From Phycisphaeraceae bacterium (GTDB taxonomy: Bacteria; Planctomycetota; Phycisphaerae; Phycisphaerales; Phycisphaeraceae): DNA of 64,000 nucleotides. Position numbers and translations under genes: made by a program. Within the stretch, counting starts at the first letter, position 1. The number at the start of each line of letters is the position of its first letter. The notes below the pieces were generated by a model. It was given only the letters and a program-made list of their open reading frames with translations. It was not told the DNA's origin and searched no databases. The stretch covers positions 186,001 through 250,000 of the forward strand of contig JAJDCY010000023.1 in assembly GCA_029260595.1 (NCBI GenBank), written 5' to 3'. Positions 26,280 to 34,401 of the stretch are shown in pieces.

Positions 26280-27728
26280 ATGTCCGCCGCGCCCCTCAAC
26301 ACCCCGCCAACCCCCAATCCCCCGATCACGCCCGACAAAGTCGCCGTGGTCCCGACCGACCCACCCGGTGGCCGCCAAGCACGCTGGGTCGATACAGGTC
26401 AAAGCGACCGCATCCCCGCCATCCTCGAAACCGTGCGCGAACTCAGCACCGCGCGATCGCCCAACGACGTCCTGACCAGCTTCGCCCGCTGGCGCTATCG
26501 GCAAAGCCACGACGACGGATACATCTCCGTCTCAACGCGCGGCCTCCCCCCCGGCCAGTACAAAATCACCCGCCAGCTACTCATCAAAGACGAAGACGCA
26601 TTCGCCAACCCCTCAAGCCCCTGGGACCTCTGGGACCAACTGCCCACACACACCGGCGGCATCCTCGGCCAAATCATCGACGCCGCCCGCCCGCAGATCA
26701 TCCAGAACCTCGACCTCTCAGCCGACCCCGTCATCGGCAAAATGATGGGCGCCATGCGCTCACTCATCGCCATGCCCCTCTTCGACCAGGGCCAACCGCT
26801 CAACTGGGCGATCCCACTACGCCTCGACCCAAACGCGTACACCCTCGACGAACTCGAAGAGATGCTCCTGCGCGGCAACCTCGTCGGCGCAACCATCAAA
26901 AACACCCTCGTCTCCCGCCAACTCGAAGAAGCCAACGCCAAACTTGAGCGCGAAGTCCAACGCATCGCAGCCATCCAACACGCGCTGCTCCCCTCCCCGC
27001 TGCCCCAGGTCCCCGGCCTGCAGATCGCCGCCGACTACCGCACCCATGGCCAGGCCGGCGGCGACCTCTACGACATCGTCCCCCTACGCGGCGACGCCGA
27101 CCCCAACCCCGCGCTCGACCCCAACCGCAACTGGGTCATCATGATTGCCGACGCCTCAGGCCACGGCCCCGCCGCCGCCACCGTCAGCGCCATGACCCAC
27201 GCCTTCCTCCGCGCCTATGTCCGACAACCCGGCGGCGCAGCCCAACTGCTCTGCCGCCTCAACACACACCTCTGCGCCAGCAGCATCGAGTCCAGCTTCG
27301 TCACCGCATTCCTCGCCGTCTACGACCCCCAGGCGTTGACGCTGACCTACGCCAGCGCCGGACACCCCCCCCCACTGCTACGCCGCCCCGGCAACGACCT
27401 GGACATCACCCGCCTCGACGGCGCAGGCTCTTTCCCACTCGGCATCGTCCCCGACGCCCAGTTCGACGAGGCAACCGTCACACTCACACCCGGCGAGTCC
27501 GTGATCCTCTACACCGACGGAATCACCGAGGCCCTCGCACCCGACGGCTCGCAGTTCGGCGTTCGCGGCATCGAACAAGCACTCTCACACTGCAACGGCG
27601 AAGCCGCATGCACCGTGCGCACACTCACCGAAGCGCTCCTACGCCACGAAAACGGCGTCCGACCAAGCGACGACCAGACCCTCCTCGCACTACGAGCACA
27701 GGCCCCGACCCCCGCCCCCCCCTCTTGA
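26280..27728 (+). CDS. GAF-SpoIIE (PP2C-type) serine phosphatase
   Basis: 482 residues. A GAF-like domain covers about 45-205, a short coiled coil about 208-235 (EEANAKLEREVQRIAAIQHAL), and a SpoIIE/RsbU PP2C domain about 238-475. Metal and catalytic motifs are present: GGDLYDI, IADASGHGPAAA, YASAGHPPPLLRR, LYTDGITEAL and DDQTLLAL. Such proteins dephosphorylate anti-sigma-factor antagonists (STAS domains) in partner-switching systems. No STAS or RsbW-type kinase gene is in the window. The gene lies between the two potassium systems, 19 bases after the RCK gene. Confidence 0.92.
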   Translation: MSAAPLNTPPTPNPPITPDKVAVVPTDPPGGRQARWVDTGQSDRIPAILETVRELSTARSPNDVLTSFARWRYRQSHDDGYISVSTRGLPPGQYKITRQLLIKDEDAFANPSSPWDLWDQLPTHTGGILGQIIDAARPQIIQNLDLSADPVIGKMMGAMRSLIAMPLFDQGQPLNWAIPLRLDPNAYTLDELEEMLLRGNLVGATIKNTLVSRQLEEANAKLEREVQRIAAIQHALLPSPLPQVPGLQIAADYRTHGQAGGDLYDIVPLRGDADPNPALDPNRNWVIMIADASGHGPAAATVSAMTHAFLRAYVRQPGGAAQLLCRLNTHLCASSIESSFVTAFLAVYDPQALTLTYASAGHPPPLLRRPGNDLDITRLDGAGSFPLGIVPDAQFDEATVTLTPGESVILYTDGITEALAPDGSQFGVRGIEQALSHCNGEAACTVRTLTEALLRHENGVRPSDDQTLLALRAQAPTPAPPS

Positions 27729-27780
27729 CTCTTACTACCCAACCCGATATCTCTGCCCAACCCACTAGGGTATTTCACTT

Positions 27781-29124
27781 ATGAACATCATTATCTGCGG
27801 TGCCGGAGAGGTCGGGACACACTCGGCCGAAGTCCTCGGCGCCGACGGCAACAACATCACTGTGATCGATCGCAAGCCCGAGCGCCTCGAAGCGATCGAA
27901 GACGCCCTCGACGTCCGCACCCTCTACGGCGAGTGCACCCACGCCGAGGCCCTGCTCGAAGCCGGCTGCGCCAACGCCGACCTCCTCATCGCCGCAACCA
28001 ACCTCGACGAGATCAACCTCCTCGCCGCCGCCGTCGCATCCGGACTCGGCACCGCGCGCACCATCGCGCGCGTCCAGCACAGCGCTTACTTCGAGCAACG
28101 CGGACTCGACTACGCCCAGCTACTCGGCGTCGACCACCTGGTCTGCCCCGACTACGCCACCGCCGTCGCCATCGCCCAGACCGTCCGCAACCCCGGCGCA
28201 CTCGCCGTCGAACACTTCGCTCGCGGGCACATCGAGATGCAGCAGATCGTCGTCAGCGACAACGCCAAGGTCATCGGAACTCCCCTGGCCGAGGTCCGCC
28301 TCCCCGGCGCGGTCCGCTTCGCCGCCGTCGAGCGCGACGGCGCCGCGTTCATCCCCGACGGCCGCACCAAGATCCGAAAAGGCGACGTCGTCACACTCAT
28401 CGGCGAAACCACCGTCTTCGAAAAGGCACGCAAACTCATCCACACCGCAGCCGACAAACGCAAGCACGTCGTCATTATGGGCGGCACCCCGCTGGCCGTC
28501 TGGCTCTGCCGATCCCTGCGCAGCCGCGCCTTCTCCATCAGACTCATCGAGTCCGACACCGCCCGCGCCGAAGAACTCTCAGAGAAACTCGACTGGGTCA
28601 CCGTCCTGCGCGTCAACCCCTCAGACCACGAAGCCCTCGAAAACGAACGCCTCGACCAGGTCGACGCCTTCGTCGCCGTCACCGACGACGACGAGGACAA
28701 CATCCTCAACGCCGCCCGCGCCAAGAGCATGGGCGTCCGCCAAGCCGTCGCCGTCCTCCAACACGCCACCTACCTCCACCTGCTCAAACACGTCGGCATC
28801 GACGTCGCCTTCAGCCCGCGTGTCACCGCCGTCACACAGATCCAGCAACTCCTCGACGACGGCCCGATCCGCCACCTCGCCACACTCGCCGTCGGCATCG
28901 CTGACGTCTACGAGATCCGCATCCCCACTGCCGCGCGCAAACTCGTCGATCAGCCGCTCAAAACCGTCAGCCTCCCACCGAAAACTATAATCGCCGCCAT
29001 CCAGCGCGGCGACGAGGTCAAAGTCCCCGGCGGCGACGACTGGCTCGCACCCGGCGACGCCGTCGTCGTCATCGCACCCACCGAAAATCAAAAGCAACTC
29101 AAGTCACTCTTCGCCGTCGCATGA
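27781..29124 (+). CDS. trkA: Trk potassium system regulator TrkA (double RCK)
   Basis: 447 residues, the standard TrkA length: RCK-N (1-125, GAGEVGTHSAEVL), TrkA_C (about 140-225), a second RCK-N (about 232-350) and a second TrkA_C (365-447). The second nucleotide loop is IMGGTPLAVWL, lacking the usual GxGxxG, so only the first unit is likely to bind NAD(H) strongly. It forms the cytoplasmic gating ring for the TrkH encoded downstream. The gap of 109 bases before trkH contains a TAAGAT -10-like element at 29140. Confidence 0.93.
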   Translation: MNIIICGAGEVGTHSAEVLGADGNNITVIDRKPERLEAIEDALDVRTLYGECTHAEALLEAGCANADLLIAATNLDEINLLAAAVASGLGTARTIARVQHSAYFEQRGLDYAQLLGVDHLVCPDYATAVAIAQTVRNPGALAVEHFARGHIEMQQIVVSDNAKVIGTPLAEVRLPGAVRFAAVERDGAAFIPDGRTKIRKGDVVTLIGETTVFEKARKLIHTAADKRKHVVIMGGTPLAVWLCRSLRSRAFSIRLIESDTARAEELSEKLDWVTVLRVNPSDHEALENERLDQVDAFVAVTDDDEDNILNAARAKSMGVRQAVAVLQHATYLHLLKHVGIDVAFSPRVTAVTQIQQLLDDGPIRHLATLAVGIADVYEIRIPTAARKLVDQPLKTVSLPPKTIIAAIQRGDEVKVPGGDDWLAPGDAVVVIAPTENQKQLKSLFAVA

Positions 29125-29233
29125 CCGCTCCCACCCCGGTAAGATCCACCCCAATCAATGATCCGCCACGCACTCTGATCCGATCCGTCGCCCGTCCCAT
29201 TCCCCGCGTCAAACCCCGCGTGAGCCACCGACC

Positions 29234-30781
29234 GTGATCAACCTCCGCCACGTCATCCGACAACTCGGCGCGCTCATGGGTGTGCTCAGCATCTCCATCC
29301 TCGCCATCGCCGCATGGTCGGCACTGCTCCAACCGGACGATTCATCAGGCCTCACCGCGACGACCTGGTCACTGCTCATCACCGTCGCGATCGGCATGGC
29401 CGCCGCCGCCGGATTCTGGTGGACCGGCGGCTCCGCCAAAGACTTCCTAGGCCGCCGCGAGGCCCTGCTCCTTGTCGCACTAAGTTGGCTCGTAGGTGCC
29501 GCACTCGCCGCAACCCCCTTCCGCCTCTGGGCGATGCTCGGCCCCACCGTCCCCATGGACCACCCCTTCCACAACTTCGCCGCCTGTTACTTCGAAGCCA
29601 TGAGCGGACTCACCACCACCGGCGCCACCGTCCTCGGCGACGTCGATCACCTCCCGCGCGGCCTACTGCTCTGGCGTGCCATGACCCACTGGCTAGGCGG
29701 TCTCGGCATCGTCGTCCTCTTCGTCGCCGTCCTCCCCACCCTCGGCGTCGGCGGCAAAAAACTCTTCCAGGTCGAAGCCCCCGGCCCCGCCACACAAGGC
29801 GTCCGCCCGCGCATCCGCGAAACGGCCCGCCTGCTCTGGGTGATCTACGTCGCCCTCACACTCGCACAAATCGCCGCACTACTCGCCTGCGGCATGAGCT
29901 TGTTCGACTCCGTCTGCCACACACTCGCCACACTCGCGACCGGCGGCTTCAGCACCCACAACGCCAGCATCGGCGGATACCACTCCCCCGCGATCGACAC
30001 CGTTACCATCCTCTTCATGCTCCTCGCCGGCGTGAACTTCGGCATCTACTACCAGATCATCCGCCGTCGCTGGCGCAGCGTCTGGTCCGACCCCGAGCTG
30101 CACCTCTACCTCGCCATCGTCCTTATCGCCGGCACCATCGTGACCATCTCGATCTGGGGCCGCCCCCTCCAGACCACCGACCCCGCCGTGTCATTCGCCG
30201 ACACCAGCCTCCTCCAATCAATCCGCTACGGCTTCTTCCAGGTGATCTCGATCCAAACCACAACCGGATTCTGCACCGCCGATTTCACGAAGTGGGGACC
30301 CGTCGCCAAAGCCGTCCTCATGATCCTGATGTTCGTCGGCGCCTCCGCCGGATCAACAGGCGGCGGAATCAAAGTCATCCGCTGCCTCATCGTTTTCAAG
30401 GTCATGATCGCCGAGGTCGAACGCATCTTCCGCCCCAACGTCGTCCGCACCATCCGTGTCGGAAAGATGACCATCGACGACGACCTCCGCCTGGGCACAC
30501 TCGTCTACGTCCTGGGGATCCTGATCCTCTTCGCCGCCGGCACCATCGCCCTGATCGTCATCGAACCAGCCGGACAACTCACCTTCAAAACCGCCGCCAC
30601 CGCCGCCGCCGCAACCCTCAACAACATCGGCCCCGGCCTGGGCCAAGTCGGCGCGATCGAAAACTACGGCTGGTTCACCGCACCGAGCATGATCGTCATG
30701 AGCATCCTCATGGCGCTAGGCCGCCTCGAGGTCTACGCTATCTTTGTCCTATTCGTCCCGTCATTCTGGCGAAGGCAGTAA
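29234..30781 (+). CDS. trkH: Trk potassium channel subunit TrkH
   Basis: 515 residues, with ten to twelve helices. The four filter loops are SGLTTTGATV, LATLATGGFST, IQTTTGFCTA and LNNIGPGLGQ, a normal TrkH pattern (the last repeat lacks the Thr-Gly pair but keeps Gly). The start is GTG at 29234. It pairs with the TrkA encoded just upstream. It is only distantly similar to the KtrB-like channel at 23615, so the locus encodes two different uptake systems. Confidence 0.93.
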   Translation: MINLRHVIRQLGALMGVLSISILAIAAWSALLQPDDSSGLTATTWSLLITVAIGMAAAAGFWWTGGSAKDFLGRREALLLVALSWLVGAALAATPFRLWAMLGPTVPMDHPFHNFAACYFEAMSGLTTTGATVLGDVDHLPRGLLLWRAMTHWLGGLGIVVLFVAVLPTLGVGGKKLFQVEAPGPATQGVRPRIRETARLLWVIYVALTLAQIAALLACGMSLFDSVCHTLATLATGGFSTHNASIGGYHSPAIDTVTILFMLLAGVNFGIYYQIIRRRWRSVWSDPELHLYLAIVLIAGTIVTISIWGRPLQTTDPAVSFADTSLLQSIRYGFFQVISIQTTTGFCTADFTKWGPVAKAVLMILMFVGASAGSTGGGIKVIRCLIVFKVMIAEVERIFRPNVVRTIRVGKMTIDDDLRLGTLVYVLGILILFAAGTIALIVIEPAGQLTFKTAATAAAATLNNIGPGLGQVGAIENYGWFTAPSMIVMSILMALGRLEVYAIFVLFVPSFWRRQ

Positions 30782-30835
30782 CCCAACACCCCGATACACC
30801 CACCACCGCTCGTTTGCCATTCTCATCCGCCGCTG

Positions 30836-30844
30836 TGATAGAAT
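30836..30844 (+). promoter_or_regulatory. Extended -10 promoter upstream of the YbjQ genes
   Basis: TG-A-TAGAAT ends 52 bases before the ATG at 30897. The leader contains AGGAG about ten bases before the ATG, so here a normal leadered mRNA is expected. Confidence 0.4.
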
Positions 30845-30896
30845 GGACCCACGGCGGATCGATCGACCCGCCCCACCCACAGGAGCCCATCACACG

Positions 30897-31250
30897 ATGA
30901 TCGTCGTGACCACCGAAACCGTCCCCGGCCACCACATCACCAACATGCTCGGGTTGGTCCAGGGAAACACCATCCGCGCCAAACACGTCGGCCGCGACAT
31001 CATGGCCAGCTTCAAAAACCTCGTCGGCGGCGAGCTCAAGGGCTACACCGAACTGCTCACCGAAGCCCGCCGTCAAGCCCTCGAACGCATGATCGCACAG
31101 GCACAACAACTCGGCGCCGACGCCGTCGTCAACCTCCGATTCACCACCAGCGCCGTCACACAGGGTGCGGCCGAACTCTACGCTTACGGCACCGCCGTCA
31201 AGTTCGGCGATCCCACGCAGCCTCCGCACGGGGACACCGAAATTGGATAG
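30897..31250 (+). CDS. YbjQ-family heavy-metal-binding-domain protein
   Basis: 117 residues. The pattern MIVVTTETVPGHHI, GLVQGNTIRAKHVGRDI, GELKGYTELL and GADAVVNLRF is that of the YbjQ family (UPF0145), small pentameric cytoplasmic proteins of unknown function. I chose the ATG at 30897, which begins the domain exactly. The longer frame from 30744 is Pro/Arg-rich and has no support. The next gene overlaps it and encodes a related protein. Confidence 0.85.
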   Translation: MIVVTTETVPGHHITNMLGLVQGNTIRAKHVGRDIMASFKNLVGGELKGYTELLTEARRQALERMIAQAQQLGADAVVNLRFTTSAVTQGAAELYAYGTAVKFGDPTQPPHGDTEIG

Positions 31251-31701
31251 CGTCCTCGCCATCATCTGGCGGATCCTCATGCTCCCGTTCGGGTTCCTGA
31301 TCGGCGGCCTCCAGGAGCGCCGCCACCTCAATAGCCTCACGCAGCGCGAAGCCGAACTCGCCGCCATACAAGTCTGCAACCTCAAAAACGTGCCCCACCC
31401 CGAGACCGTCACCGACGCCGGCATGGTCATGGGCCACGTCGTCATCGCCAGCGACTACTACAAAAGCTTCGCGACCTCGCTGCGAAACCTCTTCGGCGGC
31501 CAAATGAAATCCGCTGAATCATTAATGACGCGCGCACGCCGCGAATCACTCGTCCGACTCAAACAAAACGCCCAACGCGCCGGCGCAGCAGAGGTCTGGA
31601 ACCTACGATTCGCCTTCAGCAACATCTCACAGATGCGCGGCCGCACCGGCAACATGCAGGTCGAGCTGCTCGCGTACGGCACAGCCATACGACGCGGTTG
31701 A
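31243..31701 (+). CDS. Second YbjQ-domain protein with N-terminal membrane helix
   Basis: About 150 residues. A hydrophobic helix (VLAIIWRILMLPFGFLIGGL) is followed by a YbjQ-like domain: VPHPETVTDAGMVMGHVV, GGQMKSAESLM, GAAEVWNLRF, ELLAYGTA. I propose a TTG start at 31243, whose TTGGATAG overlaps the stop of the first ybjQ gene and which has GGGGAC upstream. The ATG at 31279 is the alternative and would cut into the helix. The two genes look like a duplication in which one copy gained a membrane anchor. Confidence 0.7.
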   Translation: MDSVLAIIWRILMLPFGFLIGGLQERRHLNSLTQREAELAAIQVCNLKNVPHPETVTDAGMVMGHVVIASDYYKSFATSLRNLFGGQMKSAESLMTRARRESLVRLKQNAQRAGAAEVWNLRFAFSNISQMRGRTGNMQVELLAYGTAIRRG

Positions 31702-31752
31702 CCGGTCTCCTCCCACGCATCAAGCCCGGTCCACACGACCCCCATATCCCCC

Positions 31753-32619
31753 ATGTCCGACCACGACCACAGCATCGAAAACGAACCCCACCTCCAAGCC
31801 CACCCCGCGCAACCCGACCCGTCAGAGACCGCCGCAGAAAAAACACTTCGCCACGCCACCAACCGCGACCCCGCTCAGGAAGCCGCCCGACACTCCGTCT
31901 TTAACGAACCAATGGTCCGCCCGACCGCGGCCGACTCAGCCCGCACCCCGATCGACCGCGACTGGAGCTGCCCCACCTGCTCCTACAACCTGCGCGGCAC
32001 CCACCTCGGCGACCCCTGCCCCGAGTGTGGCCACACCTCGCTCTACCAACCACCACCACTCGGCGAAACGTCCTACGGAACATGGCTCAATGAAAAACGG
32101 CGGAACACCCCGGCGACAACCATCTGGTCAACCGTCGTCTTCATCGCGCTCGCCGGCGGCGTCTGGGCCGTTGTCGGCGCACTGCTCACCGCACACCTGG
32201 GCATCTGGGGAATCGTCCTGATCGGCCCCATCACCGAAGAAGTCATGAAGATCGCCATCGTCACCGGCACCATCGAAACCCACCCCTACCTCTTCCGCAA
32301 ACCCTCACAGATCTGGATCGCCGCCATCTGCAGCGCCGCCGTCTTCGCCATCATCGAAAACGTGCTCTACCTCAACTACTACTTCCCCGAAGCCTCATCC
32401 GCCCTGGTGCATTGGCGATGGACCATCTGCTCCTCGCTGCACATCGGCTGCACCGCCATCGCCACCGTCGGCATAACAAAAGTATGGAGCCGATCCATCA
32501 ACGAAATGCGCGAACCCAACCTAGCCCCAGCCGGCCCATGGCTCATCGCCGCCGCAGCCGTCCACGGTATCTACAACGCCTCCGCCGTCTTTATGGCTGC
32601 CGCAGGATTCGACTTCTGA
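31753..32619 (+). CDS. PrsW-like intramembrane metalloprotease with Cys4 zinc ribbon
   Basis: 288 residues. The N-terminal cytoplasmic part (1-120) contains a zinc ribbon, C73-X2-C76 and C89-X2-C92, in a form common in planctomycetes (CPTCSYNLRGT ... CPECG). Then follow five to six helices with PrsW/CAAX-protease motifs: E162-E163-x-x-K166 (TEEVMK), F198-x3-E202-N203 (FAIIEN), H230 (SLHIGCT), and H271 (VHGIYNAS). PrsW cleaves anti-sigma factors in Bacillus; the substrate here is unknown. It overlaps the convergent glycosyltransferase gene by 49 bases at the 3' end. Confidence 0.8.
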   Translation: MSDHDHSIENEPHLQAHPAQPDPSETAAEKTLRHATNRDPAQEAARHSVFNEPMVRPTAADSARTPIDRDWSCPTCSYNLRGTHLGDPCPECGHTSLYQPPPLGETSYGTWLNEKRRNTPATTIWSTVVFIALAGGVWAVVGALLTAHLGIWGIVLIGPITEEVMKIAIVTGTIETHPYLFRKPSQIWIAAICSAAVFAIIENVLYLNYYFPEASSALVHWRWTICSSLHIGCTAIATVGITKVWSRSINEMREPNLAPAGPWLIAAAAVHGIYNASAVFMAAAGFDF

Positions 32620-33404
32620 TTCACCGCGACCAGGCCCGCTGACGCCACCGCACCCCGTTCCGCTCCAAGCTCCCCCTGACACGTGCAAGCCGTCACTTGC
32701 TCAAACACCCCCGGGAACCGCCCAACCTCCTCCGCAAACACCCGACGATAATGAGCAAGCCGGTGATCCGGATCATCCAGCGGCCCCCCAAAACTCCTAT
32801 TCGGATCGTTATAGATCAGCCGCACAGGAATCTCCGCCACCGACAAACCCTTCGCCGCCGCCTGCACCCAGAACTGCACCGGGAACGCATACCCGCTCTC
32901 CGTAAACCGCAACCCGCTCACCGCCTTGACCCGGTACGCCTTGAACCCACAAAACGCATCCGTGATGCTCAACCCCAACCGCTCGTTCACCAGCTCCGTC
33001 ACCGTCTCATTGATCGCACGCCGATCAGCCGGCGGCCGATCCCCACACCGCGGCGAGTTCAAATACCGACTCCCGCTGATCACGTCCGCTTCATCCGCCT
33101 CAATCGCCCGATAGAAATCCGGCAAGCTCTCCGGCTCGTGCTGCTCATCGCAGTCCATCGTCACCAGCCACTCATACCCGTAACACTGCGCCCAACGCAG
33201 CGCATCAACCATCGACCGCCCATACCCCCGATTCACCGCGTGCCGCACCACATCCACAGGCTGCCTCGCCAACAACAACGGCGTCTCATCCGTCGACCCG
33301 TCGTCGACCACCAACACATCCGCGGCGTACCGACGCACCTTCTCCAACACCCGCGTCACGTACGCCTGCTCGTTATAAACCGGTACCGCCACCAATACCT
33401 TCAT
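32571..33404 (-). CDS. Glycosyltransferase family 2 (dolichol-/polyprenyl-phosphate mannosyltransferase-like)
   Basis: 277 residues without clear membrane helices. The GT-A fold motifs are VAVPVYNEQAYV, VLVVDDGSTDET, NRGYGRSMVDAL, MDCDEQHEPE (DxD-like) and SGSRY; FGGPLDDPDHRLAHYRR fits the C-terminal helix region. It should transfer a sugar from a nucleotide donor to a lipid phosphate at the cytoplasmic face. GAGAGG lies eight bases before the ATG. It lies 24 bases downstream of rsmA on the same strand. The acceptor is not predictable. Confidence 0.88.
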   Translation of the reverse strand: MKVLVAVPVYNEQAYVTRVLEKVRRYAADVLVVDDGSTDETPLLLARQPVDVVRHAVNRGYGRSMVDALRWAQCYGYEWLVTMDCDEQHEPESLPDFYRAIEADEADVISGSRYLNSPRCGDRPPADRRAINETVTELVNERLGLSITDAFCGFKAYRVKAVSGLRFTESGYAFPVQFWVQAAAKGLSVAEIPVRLIYNDPNRSFGGPLDDPDHRLAHYRRVFAEEVGRFPGVFEQVTACTCQGELGAERGAVASAGLVAVNQKSNPAAAIKTAEAL

Positions 33405-33428
33405 AAACCAACCTCTCGATGAAAACGC

Positions 33429-34367
33429 CTAAGAATCTCTCGCCCCCTTCGCCCTTAGACAATAGCCAAGCGACACCAATTGTTCCACCGAAAGCTCCCC
33501 CGCCCGCTGATCCGGCCTAACCCCGTCAGGCCAATCCCGCTCCCGACCCAGGATCGACCCAATCTGCTTACGACGCTGACCAAACAACACCCGCACCGTC
33601 GCCGATAAACGCGCCAGATCCTCCGTCGCCGCACTCTCACGGCGACGCATCACCACCACCGCCGACGCCACATCCGGCACAGGCCAAAAACACTTCGCCG
33701 ACACCGTGAACAACAGCTCCACCCCGTACACCGCCTGCACCATCACACTCAGCGGCCCATACGACTTACCCCCCGCCCGCGCCGTCAGCCGATCCGCAAC
33801 CTCTCGCTGCACCATCACCACCGCGCCCGTCATCTGCGCCGGCTCGCCCCCGTCACCCGCCCACGACCCCGATGCGATCGCCAGATTCACCAGCAGCGGC
33901 GACGCAACCTGATACGGCAGATTCGCCACAAGCGTAAACCGCGCACGCCCGTCACCATGCTCAGCCTCTCCCTCTCCAACTCGCCCTCCAACTTGCTCTC
34001 CCACTTGCGCGCCCGCGCACAACGCCTCGATCACCTCCGGACTCACCGCGTGCTTCCCCGCCAGCACATCACCAATAATCAAACGAACCCTGTCCCCGTA
34101 CCCCCCCAGCCGCTCCCGCAAGATTGGCTCGAGCGCCCGATCAACCTCCACCGCGACCAGCCGCGCCCCCACATCCAACAACCGCTCGGACAACCCCCCC
34201 GTCCCCGCCCCAACCTCAAGCACCAGATCACCCGGCGACACACCCGCCGCCTCAACAATCTGCACCATCTTGTTCGGGTCATGAAGAAAGTTCTGGCCCA
34301 ACCGGTGCTTGGGACGCAGCCCGCGCGACGCGAGCAGCGAGCGTATCGTCGAGATGGTCTGTCCCAT
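33429..34367 (-). CDS. rsmA: 16S rRNA dimethyladenosine transferase RsmA/KsgA
   Basis: About 312 residues. RPKHRLGQNFLHDPNKMVQI, VLEVGAGTGGLSERLL (SAM motif I), VAVEVD, IGDVL, VANLPYQVASPLL (NLPY motif) and FWPVPDVASAVV are all RsmA signatures. It dimethylates two adjacent adenines in the 3' end of 16S rRNA. The ATG at 34367 has GGAG in front of it. An upstream in-frame extension to 35492 runs antisense through mutL and is not real. An insert of about 20 residues rich in Gly/Glu (VGEQVGGRVGEGEAEHG) follows motif III; it is unusual for the family. Confidence 0.95.
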   Translation of the reverse strand: MGQTISTIRSLLASRGLRPKHRLGQNFLHDPNKMVQIVEAAGVSPGDLVLEVGAGTGGLSERLLDVGARLVAVEVDRALEPILRERLGGYGDRVRLIIGDVLAGKHAVSPEVIEALCAGAQVGEQVGGRVGEGEAEHGDGRARFTLVANLPYQVASPLLVNLAIASGSWAGDGGEPAQMTGAVVMVQREVADRLTARAGGKSYGPLSVMVQAVYGVELLFTVSAKCFWPVPDVASAVVVMRRRESAATEDLARLSATVRVLFGQRRKQIGSILGRERDWPDGVRPDQRAGELSVEQLVSLGYCLRAKGARDS

Positions 34368-34386
34368 GCTGGCTCCAGTCCCGCCG

Positions 34387-34395
34387 TGATACGAT
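34387..34395 (+). promoter_or_regulatory. Extended -10 promoter, predicted leaderless start for mutL
   Basis: TG-A-TACGAT ends six bases before the ATG at 34402, and only C residues lie between. It sits in the 34-base divergent gap between rsmA and mutL. Confidence 0.5.
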
Positions 34396-34401
34396 ACCCC
34401 C

